A stretch of DNA of 64,000 nucleotides from Rahnella laticis (GTDB lineage: Bacteria > Pseudomonadota > Gammaproteobacteria > Enterobacterales > Enterobacteriaceae): positions 124,001 through 188,000 of the forward strand of contig NZ_JADOBI010000008.1 in assembly GCF_015644585.1 (NCBI RefSeq), given 5' to 3'. Shown here piece after piece: positions 1-8,300 of the stretch. The translations under genes were made by a program, and so were the position numbers. Below the pieces are notes generated by a model, which had not been told where the DNA came from, searched no databases, and was given only the letters and a program-made list of their open reading frames with translations. Position 1 is the first letter of the stretch. Every line of letters starts with the position of its first letter.

Positions 1-889
1 CGTGGTAAGGCATTTCGCCGTAACGCGAGAATTCGGCCAGCGCCAGACTGAGCGGGGTGTTATTAAAATTAATCCGCGACTGCCGCCAGTCGGCAATGGT
101 GTCCGGCGCGACAGACGCCTGACGCGTCAGTGTGCCGCTGGCATCGCTGGTCGCCCGCTGCGTGGCGCGAAGCACCATCAGGTGACGGTTTTGCGGATCC
201 TGCAGCAGCGTAGCCATCACGCGCCAGTGCATATTTTGCAGCCACGACCGCGGCCCGACACGCACCGCGCCGCTGCTTACGGCAACGTCTGTGCCATCAC
301 CGCTCATCGATTTCGGAATGTACCGTACGCTGAAATGAGTCCCCAAAACCGTCACGCGGGAAGGGCCGCTGAAAACGATAAACGGCTTATCTTCCAGATG
401 TTGCACCTGAAAATACGCCTGACCTTTGATAAGCGTGACTTCGCGGCGTTGCTCAAAATACGCAACCTGCAACTGCGTTTCGGCATCAAGGCTGACTAAC
501 GTGCCATCGGGCAACGTGAGTTGTTCTAATTCTCCGCGACCGGTATGAAACGCGGTGGTCATGACCGGCGGTGCAAACCACTGCCACGCGGGCCACATCA
601 GCATCACGCAAAGCAGCGCGGCAACCGGGGCGGCAAACCAGAAAGGACGACGCGCCTGCGGTTTTTCCACCGGCAGCGAAGCCCGCAACCGGGCAATATT
701 TTCCTGCGGCAAATCGCCGACGCGCTGCCACACGGCCTGCATCGCCTGAAATTCCCCGGCATTTTCGCCCTGCGAGAGCCACTCATCAAACTCGCGCTGT
801 TCGCGTGCCGACAAACCGGCCTGTTGCCGGCTCAGCCACCGCGCGGCCTGTTCGCTGGCGGACAACTGCGCATCGGAGATGTTATTCAT
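1..889 (-). CDS. FecR-type anti-sigma/regulatory protein (3' end outside window)
   Basis: Reading the minus strand from the ATG at 889 gives an open frame of 296 codons that runs off the window start. The N-terminus (about residues 12-53, with WLSRQQAGLSAREQREFDEWL) matches the DUF4880 domain that binds the sigma factor. A single membrane segment follows at about 78-98 and then a periplasmic FecR domain with LPDGTLVSLDAETQLQV and VTVLGTHFSVR. FecR proteins receive a signal from a TonB-dependent receptor and control a dedicated ECF sigma factor across the inner membrane. The start overlaps the end of the upstream sigma gene by 8 bp, which implies coupled translation. An in-frame ATG at 898 is an alternative start. 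The C-terminal part, and any receptor gene, lie outside the window. Confidence 0.88.
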   Translation of the reverse strand, partial: MNNISDAQLSASEQAARWLSRQQAGLSAREQREFDEWLSQGENAGEFQAMQAVWQRVGDLPQENIARLRASLPVEKPQARRPFWFAAPVAALLCVMLMWPAWQWFAPPVMTTAFHTGRGELEQLTLPDGTLVSLDAETQLQVAYFEQRREVTLIKGQAYFQVQHLEDKPFIVFSGPSRVTVLGTHFSVRYIPKSMSGDGTDVAVSSGAVRVGPRSWLQNMHWRVMATLLQDPQNRHLMVLRATQRATSDASGTLTRQASVAPDTIADWRQSRINFNNTPLSLALAEFSRYGEMPYH

Positions 890-1475
890 CGCGGGCATCC
901 TTTTCTGCGTGAGCGGCGGCTTTCGGGGTGTGATGTTCCTGCTGCCAGGCGTCATTGCTGTTCCGGCAGGCAATCATGGCGCGGATAATATGCTTCTCGA
1001 CCATATTGATGGATATTCCCATGTGGCTCGCGACATCCTTTTGCGACAATCCGTCAAAACGATGCAGGATAAAAGCTTCCCGGCATCGTGGCGGCAGGGC
1101 TTCGATGGTGCGGGTCATCAGCGCATTATACTGATTTTCTTCAATGAGTTCGTAAGGTTGCAGATGAGACGGTGCGGCAAAATGCGCGCCATCGGTTTCT
1201 TCAGACGCCTCATCCAGCGGAAGTTCGGGGCGGCGATAATGATCGACCAGCAGATTTCGCGCGATGCGATACAGCAAACTCCGGTGCGACCGGACCGGCT
1301 GAGTGACAGACAAAGCCCGGATAAACGTCTCCTGCGCTATGTCTTCTGCATGCTCGCGGTCACGAAGCTTACGGTTAATAAACCGATATAATTCAGTGTA
1401 ATATTTCTCGAAAGCCGGCACTGGATTCTCAGATAATGAAAGACAGGGAACTTCTGCGATGCCTATTTTAGACAT
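882..1475 (-). CDS. ECF sigma factor, FecI family
   Basis: A sigma-70 family protein of about 197 residues. Region 2 is visible in DREHAEDIAQETFIRAL and region 4 in LPPRCREAFILHRFDGLSQ, followed by a helix-turn-helix (KDVASHMGISINMVEKHI). FecI-type sigma factors direct RNA polymerase to an iron-uptake or other TonB-receptor operon when released by the partner FecR, which is the overlapping next gene. A Fur box lies just upstream, so iron repression is expected. The ATG at 1475 is preferred because a GGGA ribosome site precedes it; the in-frame ATG at 1490 would sit only 6 bp from the Fur box. The regulated receptor is not seen. Confidence 0.88.
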   Translation of the reverse strand: MSKIGIAEVPCLSLSENPVPAFEKYYTELYRFINRKLRDREHAEDIAQETFIRALSVTQPVRSHRSLLYRIARNLLVDHYRRPELPLDEASEETDGAHFAAPSHLQPYELIEENQYNALMTRTIEALPPRCREAFILHRFDGLSQKDVASHMGISINMVEKHIIRAMIACRNSNDAWQQEHHTPKAAAHAEKDARDE

Positions 1476-1496
1476 AAATCCCACAATCATTCATTC

Positions 1497-1515
1497 ACAA
1501 ATGATAATCATTCTC
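1497..1515. promoter_or_regulatory. Fur box
   Basis: The sequence ACAAATGATAATCATTCTC matches the 19-bp Fur consensus at 15 of 19 positions, including the whole central ATGATAATCATT core. It lies 22 bp upstream of the preferred sigma-factor start, so it should overlap the promoter and block transcription when iron is plentiful. Confidence 0.75.
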
Positions 1516-1635
1516 GAAATAAATTAACCTCAACCTTCCATTTGCCTTAAGTAAAAATTACGAAGTGATCTTTTAAGATGCCTGTTCGGAACCTGGGGTT
1601 GTGTAATTCGGAAGATTGATGCCGGGTGATTTTGA

Positions 1636-1680
1636 TTTGCTCCTTCCCCTCTCACGAGGGGAAGGACGGGATGGGGTGTT
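1636..1680. repeat. GC-rich hairpin repeat, copy 1 (inverted partner at 1702-1749)
   Basis: Contains CCTTCCCCT and AGGGGAAGG as hairpin arms, followed by CGGGATGGGG. Read on the plus strand it matches the reverse complement of the element at 1702-1749. Together they form an inverted pair filling the gap between the sigma gene and ydbK. A short frame of 73 codons across both copies looks like chance coding through the repeat. Confidence 0.75.
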
Positions 1681-1701
1681 GGTTTTAACGGCTCAGTGGC
1701 C

Positions 1702-1749
1702 TGCAAAACCCCCTCCCGACCTCCCCCTTCGCAGGGGGAGGAGCAAACC
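1702..1749. repeat. GC-rich hairpin repeat, copy 2; possible ydbK terminator
   Basis: Begins AAAACCCCCTCCC and continues into a hairpin with arms CCTCCCCCT and AGGGGGAGG separated by a short TCGC loop. A nearly identical copy is present at 62192-62236. It lies about 60 bp downstream of the ydbK stop codon. Read in the ydbK direction the stem is followed by a G-rich stretch and TTTT, so it could act as a weak terminator. Confidence 0.75.
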
Positions 1750-1805
1750 AATCCGTTGTTATTATTGAGAAAGGTAGGGTGGAGCCCACGACCTTGATTT
1801 AAATC

Positions 1806-4800
1806 TTACGACTCAGACTCGCTCTTCTTCCCCGCCAGCAGCGCCAGAAAGTCATATTTCTGCTGCAATTCCTTCTCCGCCGCCGCATACAACTGCGTCG
1901 CCACTTCCGGTTGTTGCGCATTCAGCCTTCTGAAACGCTGCTCATTATTGAGCGTATCGGTCAGCCCGCTGGAAGGCGGCCTTGAATCGAGCGCCAGCGC
2001 TGGTTTGCCTTCTTCCACGCGACGCGGATCAAACCGGTACAGCGGCCAGAAACCGGTGGTGGTCAGCTGCTTCATCTGATCATGGCTGAGCGCCAGATCG
2101 TAGCCGTGTTCTTCGCACGGGCTGTACGCGATGATAAGCGACGGCCCCGGATAGGCTTCGGCTTCCTGAATCGCCTTCACCGTCTGGTTGAGCTGCGCGC
2201 CGAGGGAGATTTGCGCCACATACACATGACCGTACATCATCATGCTCACACCCAGATCTTTACGCGATTTGCGCTTGCCCTGTTCGGCGAATTTCGTGAC
2301 CGCACCCAGCGGCGTGGCTTTCGACTGCTGCCCGCCGGTGTTGGAATAACACTGGGTATCGAGCACCAGCACGTTGACGTTTTCCGTCAGGCTCAGGACA
2401 TGATCCAGCCCGCCGAAACCGATGTCATACGCCCAGCCGTCGCCGCCGATCAGCCAGATGGATTTATCCACCAGATAATCCGCGTCGGTTGCCAGCTGGC
2501 GCGCGTCCGGTGTATCAATGTCGGCCAGAATCTTGCGCAGCGCGGTGACGTGCCCGCGTTTAACTTCCGGCGTAGACGTTTCATCGCGCAGGCCGCCCAG
2601 CACATCGGCCGGAATATGCGGCTCCAGCGATTCCACCAGACGCAGCACGCGGCGGCGATGCTGATCGACCGTCAGACGGAAGCCCAGCCCGAACTCGGCG
2701 TTGTCTTCAAACAAAGAGTTCGCCCACGCCGGACCACGGCCATCGGCGTTGGTGGTGTACGGCGTTGACGGTAAATTACCGCCGTAAATGGAAGAACAGC
2801 CGGTGGCGTTGGCAATCAGCAAACGGTCGCCGTACAGCTGCGTCAGCAGTTTGATGTAAGGCGTTTCGCCACAGCCGGAACAGGCACCGGAATACTCAAA
2901 CAGCGGCGTGATCAGCTGCGAAGTGCGGATATCAATGCGTTCCAGCGTGGTTTTATCGATTTCCGGCAGCTTAAGGAAGAAGTCATAGTTGGCGCGTTCT
3001 TCTTCCAGATGTTCGATGCGGTCGGCCATGTTAATGGCTTTGATGGACGGATCCTGACGGTCTTTCGCCGGGCAGACTTCCACGCACAAATTACACCCGG
3101 TGCAGTCTTCGGGCGCGACCTGCAACACGTATTTCTGGCCGCGCATGTCACGGGATTTAACGTCCAGCGATTGCAGTGCGGGAGGAGCGTTTTCCATGGC
3201 GTCCGGCTGAACCACTTTGGCGCGAATGGCCGAGTGCGGGCAGGCGGCGACGCAGTGGTTACACTGCGTACACAGATCCGGCTTCCAGATCGGCACTTCT
3301 TCAGCAATGTTACGTTTTTCCCACTGCGTGGTGCCGGTCGGCCAGGTGCCATCCGGCGGGAAGGCGGAAACCGGCAGGGCGTCGCCAAGCCCGGCCAGCA
3401 TGGTGGCGGTGACAGTTTTGACGAAATCCGGCGCGGCGTCCGAAACAATAGGCGGACGTTTACGCGGATTTTCCGGAATGGCCTGCAACGGGACGGCAAC
3501 CAGCTCTTCCAGCGTGGCGGCCAGCGCCATCCAGTTGCGCGTGACCACGTCCTCGCCTTTGCTGCTGTAACTGCGGGCAATCGCGCCCTGCAATTCTTTC
3601 AGCGCTTCGTCGCCCGGCAGGATTTGTGTCAGGTGGAAGAACGCCATCTGCATGACGGTGTTAATGCGCGCGCCGAGTTTGCACTCGCGGGCAATTTTCG
3701 CCGCGTTAATCACGTAGAAACGAGCTTCGCGCTGAATCAGCGTCGCTTGCACTTCCAGCGGTAACCGCGCCCAGACTTCACCGGCGCTGAACGGCGTGTT
3801 AAGCAGGAAAATCCCGCCATGACGCAGACGTTCTGCCATCTGATACAGATCGATAAACTGCCACTGGTGGCAGGCAACGAAATGCGCCTGACTGACCAGA
3901 TACGCGGATTTGATCGGCTTTTCACTGACGCGCAGATGCGAAACCGTCAAGCCACCGGCCTTTTTGGAGTCGTAGACGAAATAACCCTGCGCATACATCG
4001 GCGTGCTGTTACCGATGATCTTAATGTTGTTCTTGGTCGCTGATACAGAACCGTCACTGCCCAGCCCGTAGAACAGGGCTTCGAGTGAGGCGCGCTCAGG
4101 CAACTCTTCTTCAACCACCGGCAGGGAAAGCCCGGTGACGTCGTCATAAATGCCGACGGTAAAGCGCGGACGCGGTTTGCTGAGCGCCAGTTCGCGGAAC
4201 ACCGACAGTACGCAGTCCGGCCCGAATTCTTTTGACGATAATCCGTAACGGCCGCCGATCACTTTCGGCAGCGAATCGCGCTCGCCGCAGTTATAGGCTT
4301 CAGCCAGCGCGGTCATGATATCGAGATACAGCGGCTCGGCCAGCGCGCCCGGTTCTTTGGTGCGGTCCAGCACGGCAATGCTTTTCACGGATTGCGGCAG
4401 CACGGCCAGCAAATGTTCAGCGCTGAACGGACGGTATAAACGCACTTTCAGCACGCCGACCTTTTCGCCGCGTGCATTCAGGGTTTCGATGACTTCTTCG
4501 GCGGTGCCGATCCCGGAACCCATCAGCACGATCACGCGTTCTGCCTGCGGATCGCCGACGTATTCGAACGGCTTATATTCGCGGCCGGTGAGGGCGGCGA
4601 ACGCATTCATGGCGTCGATAACGTGCTGGCAGGTGGCGTTGTAATACGGATTGGTGGCTTCGCGGGACTGGAAATAAGTGTCCGGGTTGGCAGACGTGCC
4701 GCGGATCACCGGATGATCCGGTGACAAGGCGCGGGAGCGGTGTGCGTCAATCTGCGCCTGCGGCAGCATCTGCTGGAGGGTGTCGTCGCTCAGCGGTGCG

Positions 4801-5336
4801 ATTTTATTGATTTCATGCGAGGTCCGGAAACCGTCGAAGAAATGGATAAACGGCACGCGGCTGTTAAGGCTGGCGACCTGGGCGATCAGCGCGAAATCCT
4901 GCGCTTCCTGCACGCTGGCGGCAGAGAGCAGGGCGCAACCGGTCTGGCGCACGGCCATGACGTCGGAATGATCGCCGAAAATAGACAACGCGTGCGTCGC
5001 GACGGTACGCGCCGCAACGTGCAGGACAAACGGCGTCAGCTGACCGGCCAGTTTGTACAGCACCGGGATCATCAGCAACAGACCCTGCGACGAGGTGAAA
5101 GAGGTCGACAGTGCGCCGGTTTGTAATGCGCCGTGGACGGTGGAAATCGCGCCGGCCTCAGACTGCATTTCCATTACCGTCGGGACATCGCCCCATAAAT
5201 TTTTCTTCCCTTCGCCAGACCAGGCACCGGCAATTTCGGCCATGGTAGAACTGGGAGTGATCGGGTAGATGGCAATGACTTCGTTGGTGCGATAAGCCAC
5301 GGAAGCGACTGCGTTATTACCGTCAGTGGTGATCAT
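1806..5336 (-). CDS. ydbK: Pyruvate:flavodoxin/ferredoxin oxidoreductase (YdbK/NifJ family)
   Basis: Oxidatively decarboxylates pyruvate with CoA to acetyl-CoA and CO2 and passes electrons to flavodoxin or ferredoxin; cytoplasmic. At 1176 residues from the ATG at 5336 it has the length of E. coli YdbK and follows it closely throughout. The N-terminal pyruvate domain begins MITTDGNNAVASVAYRTNEV. Two 4Fe-4S motifs are visible around residues 680-770 (CTQCNHCVAACPH and CTGCNLCVEVCPAKD). The C-terminal thiamine-diphosphate domain contains SGACSGCGETPY and GGDGWAYDIGFGG. A start 19 codons upstream is also open but has no better ribosome site and lacks family similarity. No other nif gene is present, so the ydbK name is preferred over nifJ. 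ydbJ and hslJ, its E. coli neighbours, lie upstream. Confidence 0.96.
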   Translation of the reverse strand: MITTDGNNAVASVAYRTNEVIAIYPITPSSTMAEIAGAWSGEGKKNLWGDVPTVMEMQSEAGAISTVHGALQTGALSTSFTSSQGLLLMIPVLYKLAGQLTPFVLHVAARTVATHALSIFGDHSDVMAVRQTGCALLSAASVQEAQDFALIAQVASLNSRVPFIHFFDGFRTSHEINKIAPLSDDTLQQMLPQAQIDAHRSRALSPDHPVIRGTSANPDTYFQSREATNPYYNATCQHVIDAMNAFAALTGREYKPFEYVGDPQAERVIVLMGSGIGTAEEVIETLNARGEKVGVLKVRLYRPFSAEHLLAVLPQSVKSIAVLDRTKEPGALAEPLYLDIMTALAEAYNCGERDSLPKVIGGRYGLSSKEFGPDCVLSVFRELALSKPRPRFTVGIYDDVTGLSLPVVEEELPERASLEALFYGLGSDGSVSATKNNIKIIGNSTPMYAQGYFVYDSKKAGGLTVSHLRVSEKPIKSAYLVSQAHFVACHQWQFIDLYQMAERLRHGGIFLLNTPFSAGEVWARLPLEVQATLIQREARFYVINAAKIARECKLGARINTVMQMAFFHLTQILPGDEALKELQGAIARSYSSKGEDVVTRNWMALAATLEELVAVPLQAIPENPRKRPPIVSDAAPDFVKTVTATMLAGLGDALPVSAFPPDGTWPTGTTQWEKRNIAEEVPIWKPDLCTQCNHCVAACPHSAIRAKVVQPDAMENAPPALQSLDVKSRDMRGQKYVLQVAPEDCTGCNLCVEVCPAKDRQDPSIKAINMADRIEHLEEERANYDFFLKLPEIDKTTLERIDIRTSQLITPLFEYSGACSGCGETPYIKLLTQLYGDRLLIANATGCSSIYGGNLPSTPYTTNADGRGPAWANSLFEDNAEFGLGFRLTVDQHRRRVLRLVESLEPHIPADVLGGLRDETSTPEVKRGHVTALRKILADIDTPDARQLATDADYLVDKSIWLIGGDGWAYDIGFGGLDHVLSLTENVNVLVLDTQCYSNTGGQQSKATPLGAVTKFAEQGKRKSRKDLGVSMMMYGHVYVAQISLGAQLNQTVKAIQEAEAYPGPSLIIAYSPCEEHGYDLALSHDQMKQLTTTGFWPLYRFDPRRVEEGKPALALDSRPPSSGLTDTLNNEQRFRRLNAQQPEVATQLYAAAEKELQQKYDFLALLAGKKSESES

Positions 5337-5575
5337 GGAATACCCTTTGCTTTGCTCACAAAAAGGCCGGGAAACAGTAATTTTTACCGGCAATAATCAT
5401 AAAAGCTTAGCAGAGGGGGGATTAATCAATTTATCCTGATTGTGTGCAGGGCTTTTTCACCTGACATTTTAAGGGGTTATGCGCGGCGGAGCAGTTTCAG
5501 GAATAGTCGTAGCCGCTGGCAGGAATAACCTGTGCGTCAGCGGCGAAATAGGGGAATTCTCGCCGTAAGTGGCGA

Positions 5576-6232
5576 TTAATTAATATCGATGCGTTTTATT
5601 CCTTTCACTGACATCAGCGCTTCATAAAGTTTGTCGACACTTTGTTTGGGCCGCAGGATAACGTCCAGAATCAGTTCACATTTGCTTTCATCTTCATCGC
5701 GCTGATTGATTTTGATATGGCCGGGGCGAATACGCATTTTCTGTAATGCTAATAAAACCGATGGCACACTTTCCGGCAATAAACGTATTTCGATTAAATG
5801 GTGATGACCGACCCAGTGATTGCTGATCTGGCGAAAAACTTCCAGCACAATTAAGGTCATAAAAGCGCCATATATCCCGATCTCATACAGGCCGCTACCA
5901 ATCACCAGACCGATGGCGGCAGTGACCCATAATCCGGCGGCGGTGGTTAATCCCTTAACAATTTGTTTCTGGATAATGATGGTCCCGGCGCCGAGAAAGC
6001 CCATGCCGCTGACCACCTGCGCTGCCACGCGGCTGGGGTCAAAACTGACGTGTGTTTGCATCAGAATATCGGCGAAACCGTATTTCGACACAATCATAAA
6101 CATGGCGCTGCCAATCCCCACCAGAATATGGGTACGTAATCCGGCTTCTTTGGCGCGTAATTGACGTTCGATGCCAATCAATCCGCCCAAAGCACCGGCC
6201 AGGGCGATCCGCAGTAAGAAATCTGTCAGCAT
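5576..6232 (-). CDS. MgtC/SapB family inner-membrane protein
   Basis: 218 residues. The first 140 or so form four to five membrane segments with the family signatures GGLIGIERQLRAKEAGLRTH and GMGFLGAGTII. The C-terminal 75 residues (ESKCELILDVILRP and VKGIKRIDIN) form the soluble ACT-like domain of the MgtC/YhiD group. MgtC proteins inhibit F-type ATP synthase during magnesium starvation and macrophage survival in Salmonella; many homologues have no proven role. The gene lies between ydbK and ydbJ, where E. coli has none, and has its own upstream gap of about 250 bp. No mgtA or mgtB neighbour is present, so a link to magnesium is inferred from family only. Confidence 0.9.
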   Translation of the reverse strand: MLTDFLLRIALAGALGGLIGIERQLRAKEAGLRTHILVGIGSAMFMIVSKYGFADILMQTHVSFDPSRVAAQVVSGMGFLGAGTIIIQKQIVKGLTTAAGLWVTAAIGLVIGSGLYEIGIYGAFMTLIVLEVFRQISNHWVGHHHLIEIRLLPESVPSVLLALQKMRIRPGHIKINQRDEDESKCELILDVILRPKQSVDKLYEALMSVKGIKRIDIN

Positions 6233-6481
6233 GTATTGCTCCTTTATCGTTATATTTCCCGTTCTTATTCAGGAGGAAAAGCGGTTAATCACTCTCTATT
6301 TTATGAGTCAAAGAAATAACCATACGAAATAAAATGTGTCGGAGTGTTTAATTTTGGAATTATTTTAGGAAAAAGTTGATGTTATTTCGCCAACGGACTC
6401 GACGCAGGCGAAAAACCTCGGATATGATGGCGATTCGAAAAAATTCCCCGCATTACCCAAAATCATTCAGGAGCAGGACAG

Positions 6482-6766
6482 ATGATCACTGCGTTTCGCG
6501 TGTTACTGGCCGCCGGTGTACTGGTGTTAGCCGCATGCAGCAGCCACAACGATTCGGCTGACGTCCCCCAAAAAGGCAACAGCGTGAATGTCGGTCAGCG
6601 TACCGTCAACATGGACAGCCCGGCGTATGCAGCCTGTTCAATGGCAGGCGGGCAACTCAGATTAGCGCCACAGCTCGATGGCAGCCGCGTCGGCATGTGT
6701 TCGATGGCGAATGGTCGTCAGTGCTCTGAAGCCGCGTTGATGCAAGGGCGTTGTACTGCGGGTTAA
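6482..6766 (+). CDS. ydbJ: DUF333 lipoprotein, YdbJ-like
   Basis: 94 residues with a lipoprotein signal peptide: a hydrophobic stretch (VLLAAGVLVLAAC) ending in the lipobox Cys at about residue 19. The mature part is a DUF333 domain with paired Cys residues (YAACSMAGGQL and VGMCSMANGRQCSEAALMQGRC). The ribosome site CAGGAGCAGGA precedes the ATG. The gene is convergent with hslJ and near ydbK, as in E. coli. Function is unknown; an outer-membrane periplasmic-facing lipoprotein is expected. Confidence 0.87.
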   Translation: MITAFRVLLAAGVLVLAACSSHNDSADVPQKGNSVNVGQRTVNMDSPAYAACSMAGGQLRLAPQLDGSRVGMCSMANGRQCSEAALMQGRCTAG

Positions 6767-6793
6767 AAAAGCCAGACGGGTGTCTGGCTTTTT
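6764..6793. terminator. Bidirectional terminator between ydbJ and hslJ
   Basis: The stem AGCCAGAC/GTCTGGCT with a short loop is flanked by an A-run on the left and a T-run on the right. It can end transcription from both convergent genes. Confidence 0.9.
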
Positions 6794-6798
6794 CATGA

Positions 6799-7215
6799 TT
6801 ACATCCGGTCTTTCAGGCGGTAAACCAGCGTATGTTTACCCTGTTTCAGGACCATCTTGTTCTCATTCAGGGAAACGGCCGCGCCGTTATTGAGCACGTC
6901 GCTGATCACGTGATCCCATTTGTTCAGGTTCTCGTCCGGGCACAGCATCATGGTTGAGGCCAGGCCTTTCACCGTCAGCACGTTATTTTCCAGATTGCCC
7001 TGACCCATAAAGCGGTTACACATCTGACCGGAAACATGCAGGTTTGAGCCGAACTCAATTTCCGGAATACGGCCCTGTGCGGCCGGAACCGTCTGACCAT
7101 CCACACTCAGCAACTCGAAACGATGATGCTGCAAATCAGTTTGCTTCACGCCGGTCTGGCTGCTACATGCGCTGATAGTGATGGCGGCTGCCAGAACAAA
7201 CAGTGACTTCTTCAT
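6799..7215 (-). CDS. hslJ: Heat-shock lipoprotein HslJ (META domain)
   Basis: 138 residues, close to the 140 of E. coli HslJ. The start at 7215 is chosen because a good GGAGAG ribosome site precedes it and the signal peptide MKKSLFVLAAAITISAC then begins at residue 1; the frame opens 17 codons earlier without support. The META domain shows HRFELLSVDGQ, MCNRFMGQG and LASTMMLCPDE. HslJ is an outer-membrane or periplasmic lipoprotein linked to heat response and novobiocin resistance in E. coli. It shares a terminator with convergent ydbJ. Confidence 0.93.
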   Translation of the reverse strand: MKKSLFVLAAAITISACSSQTGVKQTDLQHHRFELLSVDGQTVPAAQGRIPEIEFGSNLHVSGQMCNRFMGQGNLENNVLTVKGLASTMMLCPDENLNKWDHVISDVLNNGAAVSLNENKMVLKQGKHTLVYRLKDRM

Positions 7216-7342
7216 GTTCTCTCCTGAGAAATATTCCATATGTGTCATACATATCGTTATATTCATCTTAATATATTACGTATTGCATCGCAATTATAGC
7301 GCAGGTGAATGCGTCGTCAGAACACCGCCCGATGCCCAAAAA

Positions 7343-7387
7343 AAAGCCTGCGACCTTCCTTTTCAGGATGATCACAGGCTTGGGCTT
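7343..7387 (-). terminator. Terminator of the pirin gene
   Basis: On the minus strand, AAGCCTGTGA and TCGCAGGCTT form a stem with an internal loop, followed by a run of eight T residues. It lies about 30 bp downstream of the pirin stop codon. Confidence 0.8.
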
Positions 7388-7417
7388 TTGCGTACTTTAC
7401 TCAGGCATTACGCCGTA

Positions 7418-8143
7418 TCAGCGTGACGGATGATTCACTTCAACCGGACGCAAATCAAACAGCAGGACTTCCGCCTGGTCGCCGTCGGTAAAGGTGACGC
7501 TATCTTCATTGCGGATACGCGCGCCGTCGCCGGTTCTGAATTCGACACCGTTCACCTTGATGCTGCCGCGGGCGACGTGGAGGTAAGCATAGCGATCCGC
7601 ATCGAGGGCAAACGTCGCCTGTTCCGCACCGTCGAAGAAACCGGCGTAGATTTTCATGTCCTGACGCACGGTCAGCGAACCGTCTGTGCCAGATGGTGAA
7701 ACAATCAGGCGGAATTTCCCGCGTTTTTCCGCTTCTGCGACGGACACCTGCTGGTATCCCGGTTCGGTGCCATTTTCTGACGGCACAATCCAGATTTGCA
7801 GGAAATGCACGTTTTCTTTACCGGAGTGGTTGAATTCACTGTGTGTCACACCGCTGCCTGCGCTCATCAGCTGAACATCGCCGGGGACAATCACGGAACC
7901 GGTGCCCATTGAATCTTTATGTTCCAGCGCGCCTTCGAGCACATAGGAGATAATTTCCATGTTGCTGTGCGGATGCGCCCCGAAGCCGCGACCCGGTGCG
8001 ACCTGATCATCGTTAATCACCAGCAGGTCTGAGAAACCGACCTGTTTTGGATCCCAGTAATTCGCGAAAGAAAATGTGTGACGGGAATGCAACCAGCCGT
8101 GGTCACCTAAGCCGCGTTGTTCAGAGAGACGTTGTTCGATCAT
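7418..8143 (-). CDS. yhhW: Pirin-family quercetin 2,3-dioxygenase (YhhW-like)
   Basis: 241 residues forming a bicupin. The four metal ligands known from E. coli YhhW are all present at the expected places: His57 and His59 in HPHSN, and His101 and Glu103 in THSEFNH. YhhW oxidises quercetin in vitro; the natural substrate is uncertain. The gene is divergent from a LysR regulator (start 8301), the usual layout for a regulator controlling its neighbour. It ends in its own terminator. Confidence 0.9.
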   Translation of the reverse strand: MIEQRLSEQRGLGDHGWLHSRHTFSFANYWDPKQVGFSDLLVINDDQVAPGRGFGAHPHSNMEIISYVLEGALEHKDSMGTGSVIVPGDVQLMSAGSGVTHSEFNHSGKENVHFLQIWIVPSENGTEPGYQQVSVAEAEKRGKFRLIVSPSGTDGSLTVRQDMKIYAGFFDGAEQATFALDADRYAYLHVARGSIKVNGVEFRTGDGARIRNEDSVTFTDGDQAEVLLFDLRPVEVNHPSR

Positions 8144-8300
8144 GGTGTACTCCTCAGTGTTGTCAGGGGGGAAGTGCGTTTGCGCTTCCGATGAACAGAG
8201 AATACACGTAAACTAATTTGCTCAACAATGAGGTGGATTGACTATCACTGTCACACTTTGGTTGACAATAACCGGGCGTATTCCTCAGGGCGAAACTGAC

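Noticed and set aside
1530-1751. A 73-codon frame on the minus strand
   Set aside because: It runs through two GC-rich hairpin repeats and has no ribosome site or family similarity.
3009-3764. Long plus-strand frames inside ydbK, and similar long frames opposite other genes
   Set aside because: They are antisense shadows produced by high GC at third positions; the sense strand has clear family similarity.
1806-5336. Nitrogen-fixation nifJ
   Set aside because: The protein belongs to the same family, but no nif gene is in the window and the ydbJ-hslJ neighbourhood is that of ydbK.
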